Origin: Planctomycetota bacterium
GTDB taxonomy: Bacteria > Planctomycetota > Phycisphaerae > UBA1845 > PWPN01
DNA length: 64,000 nucleotides
Assembly: GCA_022711465.1 (NCBI GenBank)
Contig: JAKLEZ010000003.1
Location: 248,001 to 312,000, forward strand
Reading direction: 5' to 3'
Made by a program: the position numbers and the translations under genes. Numbering within the stretch: position 1 is the first letter of the stretch; every line of letters starts with the position of its first letter. Positions 44,717-51,820 of this stretch are shown here, one piece after another. The notes under the pieces were generated by a model. It was given only the letters and a program-made list of their open reading frames with translations, was not told where the DNA came from and made no database searches.

Positions 44717-46261
44717 TCACGCCGGGGTGCACGACCGGGTCCCCCCGCCAATCGCTCGGGTGAAGGGCCCCTCGCACCAGCGGCCAACCCGCCCTACCGT
44801 CGCTCGGTAGCGAGCCAGCTCCTGTTCCTTGCGCTCCGCGTTCCAGCCGAGCAGCTCCGCCATCCAGCCGGCCACCTGCTCGCCGACCGCCTTGGCGTCA
44901 TGGCGATCGTAGTGCCACCCACCCCGGCGGAGCATGATATCGTCAAGGTGCACCGCCCATTCGTTGGAGCAGTAGTGCTCCACTGCCCGGCGGCTCACGT
45001 CCGGCGGCACTATACCACTGAGCCCCTCAGTCTCCCAGGACTCCAGGAGCGGAACCTCGGCCGTCCGGCACGCGGTTCGGCCCCGTCCAAGCTGGCCCTC
45101 GATACGGTCCACGGCCTGCTCGGCCATCAGTCGATACGTGGTCAGCTTCCCGCCGGCGATGTCCAGCCAGCCGGGTTCCGGCGACCGAATCTCATGGGCC
45201 CGGGAGATGTCCGAAGGCCGGCCGTTCCGGTCCGCGATCAGTGGCCGCAGGCCGGCCCACGAACTGACCACGTCATGCTCGGAGAGCCGAGCCTCCGGAA
45301 AAACCCCGTTGACGACCTCGAGAATGTACCGGGCATCTTCCGGCTCGGTCTTCACGTCCTCGATCGCGCCCTCGTAATCCGTGTCCGTCGTCCCCAGGAT
45401 CACGCGTTCGCCCCAGGGAATCGCGAACAGAATGCGGCTTCCCTCGGTCATGACCACGGCGTCCGGTACCGGCAGCCGATCGCGGTCCACCACCAGATGC
45501 ACGCCCTTGGTCAGACGCAACTCGACCGAGCTGTGCTCAACACGATCCGCCCAGGGCCCGGTGGCGTTGACCACACAACGGGCATCCACGCTCAACTCCT
45601 TGCCGCCCAACTGGTCCTGAAGGACACATTGCCAGGAGCTGCCGCGCGGACGGGCTTGCTCGAGCCGGCAGTAGTTGACCAGCACCACGCCGCTCTTGGT
45701 GGCTGACCGCAACGTATCGACCACCAGTCGGGCATCGTTGGTCAGGCCGTCGTAGTAGCGCACGCCGCCGGTCAGCCGGTTGGTGTCAATGCCGGGCAGA
45801 TACTGCTCCAAGCCGCGAGCGTTGAACGCGTTGGACCTGCCCAGGTTCCGGCCGCCGCACAACAGATCATACAGCCTGACACCGATCCGCAACTTCCACA
45901 GGGCCCAGGCTCCCCACGGCGGGCAGCGGTACGTCGGGAACACGAACGCCAGGGGGCCGGACAGATGCGGAGCGATGGAATGGATCACCCGCTTCTCGAT
46001 GCTCGCCTCGCGAACCAGTCCGATGCGGCCCTGGGCCAGATAACGCAACCCGCCGTGCAGCAGGCGGCTCGATCGACTGCTCGTGCCGAACGCGAAATCG
46101 TGCTGATCCACGAGCCCCACCTTCAGGCCACGCTGGGCCGCATCCCGGGCCACGCCGGCTCCCACGATCCCGCCGCCGACCACCAACACGTCCAGCATCG
46201 CTCGGCTCAGCTGCCCCACCCGCTCGCTACGACTACCAGCCTTCGTCTCTTCCACGGTCAT
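44717..46261 (-). CDS. glpD: Aerobic-type glycerol-3-phosphate dehydrogenase
   Basis: 514 residues; oxidises sn-glycerol 3-phosphate to DHAP with FAD and passes electrons to quinone at the inner membrane. Motifs: FAD-binding DVLVVGGGIVGAGVARDAA, DFAFGTSSRSSRLLHGGLRYL, VNATGPWADRV, ILGTTDTDYEG, SSWAGLRPLI and DIAGGKLTTYRLMAE. The C-terminal domain (about 390-514) is present. ATG 46261 has GGGAG 8 bases upstream; it lies 71 bases after the HAD gene. Together with GlpT, GDPD and the GlpP leader this is the core of a glycerophosphate catabolic operon. glpK is not in the window. Confidence 0.95.
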   Translation of the reverse strand: MTVEETKAGSRSERVGQLSRAMLDVLVVGGGIVGAGVARDAAQRGLKVGLVDQHDFAFGTSSRSSRLLHGGLRYLAQGRIGLVREASIEKRVIHSIAPHLSGPLAFVFPTYRCPPWGAWALWKLRIGVRLYDLLCGGRNLGRSNAFNARGLEQYLPGIDTNRLTGGVRYYDGLTNDARLVVDTLRSATKSGVVLVNYCRLEQARPRGSSWQCVLQDQLGGKELSVDARCVVNATGPWADRVEHSSVELRLTKGVHLVVDRDRLPVPDAVVMTEGSRILFAIPWGERVILGTTDTDYEGAIEDVKTEPEDARYILEVVNGVFPEARLSEHDVVSSWAGLRPLIADRNGRPSDISRAHEIRSPEPGWLDIAGGKLTTYRLMAEQAVDRIEGQLGRGRTACRTAEVPLLESWETEGLSGIVPPDVSRRAVEHYCSNEWAVHLDDIMLRRGGWHYDRHDAKAVGEQVAGWMAELLGWNAERKEQELARYRATVGRVGRWCEGPFTRAIGGGTRSCTPA

Positions 46262-46332
46262 CTCCAATACTCCCATGTCTGCCTGTGCGGCTCGATCCTT
46301 CAAACAACCAGGTCCATCGCCGCCGCACGGCG

Positions 46333-47178
46333 TCAACTCGGTAACGCGGCCATCGCCCCGGCCTGCTCCCGGGCCTGGGCCAGCATCTCTCCCAACTCCT
46401 TCAGGCTGGGCACGATCACGTCCGGCGGCTCGTGCAGATGCAAGGTGTCATCCACCGTCGCCTCCCCGGTCAGCACCAGCACGCCCACGCAACCGGCCCG
46501 GCGGGCCATGACCATGTCGGTGTACAAACGGTCCCCGACCATCGCCAGTTCGGGCGCCTGCAGCCGGTGCCGGTCCAGGATTCCCCGCAGCATCCACGGG
46601 TCGGGCTTGCCCAGAACCGCCTGGGGCGACTGGCCCGTCGCACTCTCAAGGCAGGCGCACACCGCCCCGCAGTCCACCAGAACCGTCGGTCGATCCGTCG
46701 GACAGATCCGGTCCGGGTGAGTGGCGATGAACGGCTTGCCCCGCTTGATCCACCACGCCGCCTTGCACAGCCGGGGGTACACCAGCCCAGTGTCAAATCC
46801 GACCACCACCGCCTCCGGCTCCTCCTCGTCGCCGACCACGGTGAATCCAGCCATGACCAGCTCGCTCTGCAGGCTCGGCGTGCCCAGCACATACAGCCGC
46901 TTCACCGCCGGAAGCGCCTGGCGAAGGTAATACACCGCACACCAGGTCGAGGTGAAGACCTGTTCACGATCGGCCGCGATACCCATGCACCCCAGGGACT
47001 GGAGGTAATCCACTACACTCTTGGAGGAGTTGTTGGTCAGGAACGTGTAGCCGATCCCCAGCTTGCTCATCCGCTCCAGGAACGGCAACGTGAATTCAAA
47101 AACCGTCCCGCCCTTGTAGATCGTCCCGTCCATATCCAGGGCGAGATGTCGAACCGATGTCAGCTTCGTCGTACTCAT
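46333..47178 (-). CDS. HAD-IIA family phosphatase (NagD/glycerol-phosphate phosphatase-like)
   Basis: 281 residues. All HAD motifs are visible: I LALDMDGTIYKG (nucleophile Asp about residue 15), II FLTNNSSKS, III Lys in VLGKPDPWML and IV AMVGDRLYTDM. The large C2a cap between motifs II and III makes this subfamily IIA, with NagD, pyridoxal phosphatase and glycerol-3-phosphate phosphatases such as mycobacterial Rv1692. Within this operon the natural guess is dephosphorylation of glycerol phosphate or a damaged triose phosphate. It starts 10 bases after the transporter upstream. Confidence 0.88.
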   Translation of the reverse strand: MSTTKLTSVRHLALDMDGTIYKGGTVFEFTLPFLERMSKLGIGYTFLTNNSSKSVVDYLQSLGCMGIAADREQVFTSTWCAVYYLRQALPAVKRLYVLGTPSLQSELVMAGFTVVGDEEEPEAVVVGFDTGLVYPRLCKAAWWIKRGKPFIATHPDRICPTDRPTVLVDCGAVCACLESATGQSPQAVLGKPDPWMLRGILDRHRLQAPELAMVGDRLYTDMVMARRAGCVGVLVLTGEATVDDTLHLHEPPDVIVPSLKELGEMLAQAREQAGAMAALPS

Positions 47179-47188
47179 GAACGTCGAC

Positions 47189-48607
47189 TCACCTCGCAGG
47201 GCCCGCCGCCCGGTTCTCGCCCGGTCCGTGACCGGCGTTCCAGCACAGCGCGAACAGAATGCTCGCCATAAGACCCGAGACCATGAGCAGGCCGAAAACC
47301 GAAGACCAGCCGGTATGCTCGGCTAGATAGCCCAAGCCCCAGCCGGAGAGGACTCCACTCATATACCCGAACAGACCGGTCAGCCCGATAGCCGTGGCCG
47401 CCGCTCGCTGCGTCGCCAGATTGGCGGCGATGACGCCGACCAGACACTGCGGACCGTAAATGCAGAAACCCATGGCACAGAGCAGCGCCGCGTTGGCCAC
47501 GGCCGAGTGAGAGGCAAGCTTCCAGAACAGGGCCACAAACACCGTACACATCACCATGTAGACCAGACAGGTTCGCCCGCCGTGACTCCGGAACACCCGA
47601 TCCGTCAGCCACCCACCAAGCAGCATGCCGAAGACGCCGGCCACCTCGTAGCCCGCCACGGTCCAGCCCGCATGCTGGAGCTTGATCCCCTTCATCTCCG
47701 CCAGAATCGTCGGACCCCAGTCGAGCACGGCATACCGAATCGTGTAAACGAAGAAATTCGCCACGCTGACCGTCCAGATCAGCGGGTTGAGGAACACCTG
47801 CCGCACCGTGAACCGCCAGAGATCCCCATCTTCGGTCACTGGTCCGCACCCGACCTGCTCGACCGGGCACAGGTCCGGCCCGTCGCCGCCCGTGGAAGCC
47901 ACCGGCTGGACCGGGAAACCTCCGGTTGGCACCTGCCCGTACTCCTCGATCGGCGGAAGACCCACCGAGGGCGGCGTGTCCCGAAGCCGCTCAACCAAAA
48001 AGACCGCCCCGCCGATGGCGAGAATCGCAGGCACCAGGAAGCACAGCCGCCAATCGGCGCCGACCAGAACACTGCAAAGCAGCAGTGCGGCCGCCGCCCC
48101 GATCGAATGCGAGGTGTTCCAGATCGCAAAACGGGTCCCTCGCTCCTCCGGCGCGAACCAGTGAGTCAGGCTGCGGGCACACGGCGGAAAGCCCATCCCC
48201 TGGAACCACCCGTTGAGCAGCCAGAAGAAACCCAGCGTATAAACGGCGCTGCTCAGCCCGAAGCAGAGATTCATGACCGCCGATAGAACCAGACCCAAGG
48301 CCATGAAGTACCGCGGGTTGGTGCGATCGCCGAGGAAGCCATTGGCGAACTTCGAGAAGCCGTAAAAGACCCCGTGCAACGTCAGGAACAACCCCAGGTC
48401 CGACTTCGTCACCCCCAGGTCTTTCTCCATCATCGGCATTGCCAGGGACAGGTTCTTGCGAACCAGATAGAACAGGGCATAACCGATCAGACTGGCATAC
48501 AGGATACGCCGTCGCCAATACCGGTACTGACCCTCGACCTCGGCGGCGGGCACCCTCCGCTCCGCAAACGCGGCAGGCCGAAACAGATTGACGGCGGCGG
48601 CCAGCAT
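47189..48607 (-). CDS. GlpT-like MFS glycerophosphate transporter (copy 2)
   Basis: 472 residues from ATG 48607; the A of this ATG is also the last base of the dehydrogenase stop (TGATG), so translation is coupled. OPA-type signatures: RYWRRRILYASLIGYALFYLVRKNLS, GFSKFANGFLGDRTNPRY and NGWFQGMGFPPCARSLTHWF. The inter-half loop LPPIEEYGQVPTGGFPVQPV matches that of copy 1, showing the two are paralogues. Differences in the second half (for example LTDRVFRSHGGRTCLVYM) may reflect different substrates, possibly the two glycerol phosphate enantiomers. That is speculation. Confidence 0.85.
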   Translation of the reverse strand: MLAAAVNLFRPAAFAERRVPAAEVEGQYRYWRRRILYASLIGYALFYLVRKNLSLAMPMMEKDLGVTKSDLGLFLTLHGVFYGFSKFANGFLGDRTNPRYFMALGLVLSAVMNLCFGLSSAVYTLGFFWLLNGWFQGMGFPPCARSLTHWFAPEERGTRFAIWNTSHSIGAAAALLLCSVLVGADWRLCFLVPAILAIGGAVFLVERLRDTPPSVGLPPIEEYGQVPTGGFPVQPVASTGGDGPDLCPVEQVGCGPVTEDGDLWRFTVRQVFLNPLIWTVSVANFFVYTIRYAVLDWGPTILAEMKGIKLQHAGWTVAGYEVAGVFGMLLGGWLTDRVFRSHGGRTCLVYMVMCTVFVALFWKLASHSAVANAALLCAMGFCIYGPQCLVGVIAANLATQRAAATAIGLTGLFGYMSGVLSGWGLGYLAEHTGWSSVFGLLMVSGLMASILFALCWNAGHGPGENRAAGPAR

Positions 48608-50016
48608 CAGTGCCCCCCTCGCGCCCGGCATTCGTCCGATCCCACCACCGCCGGCGCCCGCCCACCCGCCAGAGGCACGGCATCCAGACAGCGAACCAGG
48701 CATCCGGTCAGCACGGCCACATCCAGCACTGTGAACCGACGCCGGATCTGCTGGGCCTCGATGTAACTGCGCCGGAGACGAGCTGGATCGATGCCGATGT
48801 CCGCCGGATGGTTCGGCGCCCCGGCCGCGCGGAGCATGTCCCCGACTTCGTCCGCCGGGACGAGTTGTTCGTGAAGCCGATGCCGCAGTCCCGGCCAAGC
48901 CGTTCGTATCCGCTCGAGCAGGAGCTGGCCAGTCTCCCGATCCATGTGCTTGGCCTGGCTCTCGCGCCACGCGACGGCCCGCAAATCGGCCTTCTCGTGG
49001 GTCAACTCGACCAGCCGCCTGAGCTCCTCCAGATCAGGCCAGCCGGCCGAACCCCAGTCGATCTCCGCGAGCGGCTCCGCCATCAGCCGTTCATACAGCA
49101 GCGTCACCGCCAGGGTGCCGATCCCGACCTTGTGGCCGTGCAGGGGTACCCTCCCCCGATAGGTGTGGCCCTGCATGTCCCACAAGTGGCTGAACTGGTG
49201 TTCGGCGCCCGAGGCCGGCCGGCTCGACTTGCACCACTGCATCGCGAAGCCGGTCATCATGAGACCCTCCACCAGCCCCAAGATCGTGTCCCGGTCGCCG
49301 CGGCGCACACACTCCGGATTGCCCGTCCAGTCATGAAGACGGCTCTGCACCAGATCCCACGCCCGCACATCGATGGCCTCGATATCCAGAGCGTCCGCCA
49401 GAAGCCAGTCCGCCCCGGCCGTGGTCTTGGCCAGCAGGTCCGCGTAGCCGGCCGCATTCAGCTCCCCTGGGGCCGCGCAAATCACTTCCAGGTCGGCGAT
49501 CACCGCCCGCGGCGCCGGGCAGAAAAACGTCTGCTTGGAGCCGTCCCGGATCACCGACGCCCCGTACGCCGTGTAACCGTCCATCGATGCGGCCGTAGCC
49601 ACGACCATGTACGGCCGCCCGCATTCGTGAGCGGCCAGCTTGGTCAGATCGTTGATCGTGCCCGAGCCCACCGCAACGGGAACGCCCCCGCGCGTCTCGA
49701 TCGCTCGCTTCACCAACTCCACGTGCTCATAGTCGGCGTGCAGCGACGGCTCTTCGAACACGAGGGCTTCCGGCAATTCGATGCCCGCCCCGCGCAGCAC
49801 GCCCGCCACCGCCCCGCCGGCCGCCCGGAAGGTGTTCGTGTCGGCCACCAGCAGAGCCCGGTCGTCATCAAAACACCGGCCAAAGACCTCCGCGGCCTCC
49901 CCCAACACACCGTCGCCCAGCCGGAGATGCCGCGTGTCCGTGGCCATCGCCAAGGCCGCTGCAATCCGCTGTTGAATGAGTCTCATGTCCATGGCCGTGC
50001 CGCCAGACCCCTTCAC
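48607..50016 (-). CDS. sn-Glycerol-1-phosphate dehydrogenase (AraM/EgsA family)
   Basis: 469 residues. This is the iron-type alcohol dehydrogenase branch that interconverts DHAP and sn-glycerol 1-phosphate with NAD(P)H; archaeal EgsA makes the lipid backbone, Bacillus AraM makes G1P. Motifs: VAVGSGTINDLTKLAA (dinucleotide loop), VVATAASMDGYTAYGAS, ELNAAGYADLLAKTTAGADW (metal Asp), AEHQFSHLWD and VPLHGHKVGIGT (metal His residues). The start taken is GTG 50016, overlapping the GDPD stop (GTGA); ATG 49992 is an alternative. A C-terminal helical part of about 60 residues extends beyond the core. Its place with glpD and GDPD suggests use in G1P breakdown. Confidence 0.88.
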   Translation of the reverse strand: MKGSGGTAMDMRLIQQRIAAALAMATDTRHLRLGDGVLGEAAEVFGRCFDDDRALLVADTNTFRAAGGAVAGVLRGAGIELPEALVFEEPSLHADYEHVELVKRAIETRGGVPVAVGSGTINDLTKLAAHECGRPYMVVATAASMDGYTAYGASVIRDGSKQTFFCPAPRAVIADLEVICAAPGELNAAGYADLLAKTTAGADWLLADALDIEAIDVRAWDLVQSRLHDWTGNPECVRRGDRDTILGLVEGLMMTGFAMQWCKSSRPASGAEHQFSHLWDMQGHTYRGRVPLHGHKVGIGTLAVTLLYERLMAEPLAEIDWGSAGWPDLEELRRLVELTHEKADLRAVAWRESQAKHMDRETGQLLLERIRTAWPGLRHRLHEQLVPADEVGDMLRAAGAPNHPADIGIDPARLRRSYIEAQQIRRRFTVLDVAVLTGCLVRCLDAVPLAGGRAPAVVGSDECRARGGH

Positions 50017-50942
50017 TCCCGGCCCCGTTCCCGAAGATACGCCCTCACCGCCTCAACGGCGATCTTCGGATCGTCCGTGGCGAAGGAGTTCACCCCGAGA
50101 TCCATCAGCCGGTGATAGGCCATCGGATCACTGCTGCCCGACGGCAGCGTCTGAAATAGGATCTTCCGCGCCGCCAGCTCCTTGCCTACCGACTGCAGAA
50201 ACGCCGAAGAAGGCGTGAAGGGATCCTCCGCCTTCAGGTCGCCGACTTTCACATGGATCTGCAGCTGATCCACGCACGCGAAATCGACCGCCCGCAGCTC
50301 CGCCAATCGTTGGCCGAGATGGGCCTCACTACCCCCCATCCACAGCAACGTTCGAGAGGTCGGCGAAAGGGATTTCCACGCCCGAACCTCGTCGTACTTG
50401 GTCGAGGCCTGAATGAGCTGGCCCTCAACACCGTACTCCCGAGCCAGGGCAACCAGTTGGTCCAGCGGCACCTTCTTGATGTCCATGTACAACAACCGCG
50501 AAGGCCGCCCCCGCATGGCCGCGAAGACCTCCGTCATCCGCGGAACACGCTGCCCAACAAACTCGTCCCCCTTCCACGCTCCCACATCCAGGGCAGACAA
50601 CTCCAACCAGGTCAGGTCCGCAACCCCCTTCTTCTTCAGGTCCGGCGAAGCCCCCTTCACCAGCCGACCAAAGTGGCTGTCGTGAAACGCCACCGGCACG
50701 CCATCCCGAGCGACGCGAATGTCTGCCTCCGGAACCGTACCGATCTCCCAGGCCAGCTCGAACGTCGGAAGCGTATTCTCCGGGGCGAGGTTGCCCGCCC
50801 CGCGATGCGATTGAATGATCAAGGCGAATCCGGCATCGCCCACGCCCCCCGGCTGCCGTCCGCACCCGATCACACCGGCCGCTAGCAGAGCCATGCCCAG
50901 GGCTCCCATCAACCGAATCCCCCTTTCACGCCTCATGTGCAT
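50013..50942 (-). CDS. Glycerophosphodiester phosphodiesterase lipoprotein
   Basis: 309 residues from ATG 50942 (tandem ATG at 50945 and ATG 50936 also fit) behind GGTGAGG. A lipobox (LLAAGVIGC) makes it a lipoprotein. The GDPD barrel signature is intact: IQSHRGAGNLAPENTLPTFELAW (catalytic His, and Glu of PENT), VPEADIRVARDGVPVAFHDSHFGRL (metal Glu and Asp, second His) and LLYMDIKKV. It releases glycerol phosphate from deacylated phospholipids outside the cytoplasm. It is the first gene of the operon, 120 bases downstream of the leader terminator. Confidence 0.9.
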   Translation of the reverse strand: MHMRRERGIRLMGALGMALLAAGVIGCGRQPGGVGDAGFALIIQSHRGAGNLAPENTLPTFELAWEIGTVPEADIRVARDGVPVAFHDSHFGRLVKGASPDLKKKGVADLTWLELSALDVGAWKGDEFVGQRVPRMTEVFAAMRGRPSRLLYMDIKKVPLDQLVALAREYGVEGQLIQASTKYDEVRAWKSLSPTSRTLLWMGGSEAHLGQRLAELRAVDFACVDQLQIHVKVGDLKAEDPFTPSSAFLQSVGKELAARKILFQTLPSGSSDPMAYHRLMDLGVNSFATDDPKIAVEAVRAYLRERGRE

Positions 50943-51065
50943 CATGACCTCACCCCGCCTCGTCCGCCCGCCCGCCAGGGTAACGACCCATACTCGAAAG
51001 CTCCATCGGGGACGACCGCTCGACGACTTGAACGCGGTCGTCGCCCCCGATCCGGCGCGCGCAAT

Positions 51066-51094
51066 AAAAAACCCCCGCGATCGCGTCGCGAGGG
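51066..51094 (-). terminator. Leader intrinsic terminator of the glycerophosphate operon
   Basis: Read on the minus strand: CCCTCGCG, a seven-base loop, CGCGGGGG, then TTTTTT (51066-51071). The stem is 8 bp with one G-U pair and is followed by the clearest U-run in the window. It lies between the promoter at 51158-51186 and the first gene, where a transcript would stop unless antiterminated. GlpP, the known antiterminator of such leaders, is encoded by the adjacent divergent gene. Confidence 0.85.
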
Positions 51095-51157
51095 CCTTTC
51101 TCTTTGTTCTCTGGCCCACCAGGCGATAGACACTGGCTTCAAGTTGTCACTACCCAT

Positions 51158-51186
51158 ACACTAGCAGGCCGATCCATCAATGTCAA
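51158..51186 (-). promoter_or_regulatory. Promoter of the glycerophosphate operon
   Basis: On the minus strand TTGACA (51181-51186, perfect -35), a 17-base spacer, TAGTGT (51158-51163). Transcription would begin near 51150, giving about 55 bases of leader before the terminator hairpin and about 200 before the GDPD start. The -35 box overlaps the first codons of glpP. Confidence 0.65.
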
Positions 51187-51800
51187 CATGGGACCACGCC
51201 ATGAAGAAGGACCGCCGTCACCAGCCGATCGAGAGATGGTTCGCAAGGCCGATCATCCCGGTGGTCTGGGACATCGGTCAGATGGACTGCACATCCCTGG
51301 CCCAGGCCAGCCTGGTTTTCCTGCAGGGCGGCGAGCTGGCGGCACTGCCCGGCGTGCTCGAAGTTCTCACCCGCCCGCCCCTCGCCGACATCCCCGTGAT
51401 GCTGCACATCGATCTTCTTGCCGGCCTGACCAGCGATGAACCCGGCCTGCGCTACCTGGTGGGCCACAAGCGAATCGACGGCATCATCACCGTCCGCTCT
51501 CACCTCATCGCCGCCGCCCGGCGAATGGGTCTGGCGGCCATTCTCCGACTCTTCCTTCAGGACGGACGGGCCGTTGACCGCGGCCTGCACATCATCGAGC
51601 AAGCCCACCCCGACGTGATCGAGTTGATACCCGGCGTGGCCGCCATCGAAACCGCCGCCCAGTTCAGTCCCCTGCCCATCCCACGCATCGCCGGCGGGCT
51701 GGTCCGCAGCGCGGATCTGGCCCAACGCATCCTGGCCAGCGGGTGCCGAGCCGTCAGCACCAGCAACGAGCAGCTGTGGAACCTGAACACCACATCGTGA
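51180..51800 (+). CDS. glpP: Glycerol-3-phosphate-responsive antiterminator GlpP
   Basis: 206 residues. In Bacillus, GlpP bound to glycerol 3-phosphate binds glp leader mRNA and prevents termination. The family barrel motifs are all here: IPVMLHIDLLAGLTSDE, RIDGIITVRSHLIAAARRMG, LAAILRLFLQDGRAVDRGL, HPDVIELIPGVAA and PRIAGGLVRSADLAQRIL, then CRAVSTSNEQLWNL. ATG 51180 is taken as start; ATG 51201 with GGGA upstream is possible. It is divergent from the six-gene operon whose leader carries the terminator at 51066-51094, and convergent with the PAS kinase. No other glycerol gene lies on its strand. Confidence 0.92.
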   Translation: MSTWDHAMKKDRRHQPIERWFARPIIPVVWDIGQMDCTSLAQASLVFLQGGELAALPGVLEVLTRPPLADIPVMLHIDLLAGLTSDEPGLRYLVGHKRIDGIITVRSHLIAAARRMGLAAILRLFLQDGRAVDRGLHIIEQAHPDVIELIPGVAAIETAAQFSPLPIPRIAGGLVRSADLAQRILASGCRAVSTSNEQLWNLNTTS

Positions 51801-51820
51801 GCCGCACCCCCTCCGTCCCA

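Noticed and set aside
43223..51800. Standard glycerol utilisation (glpFK) locus
   Set aside because: No glycerol facilitator or glycerol kinase is present; the gene set handles glycerophosphates instead.
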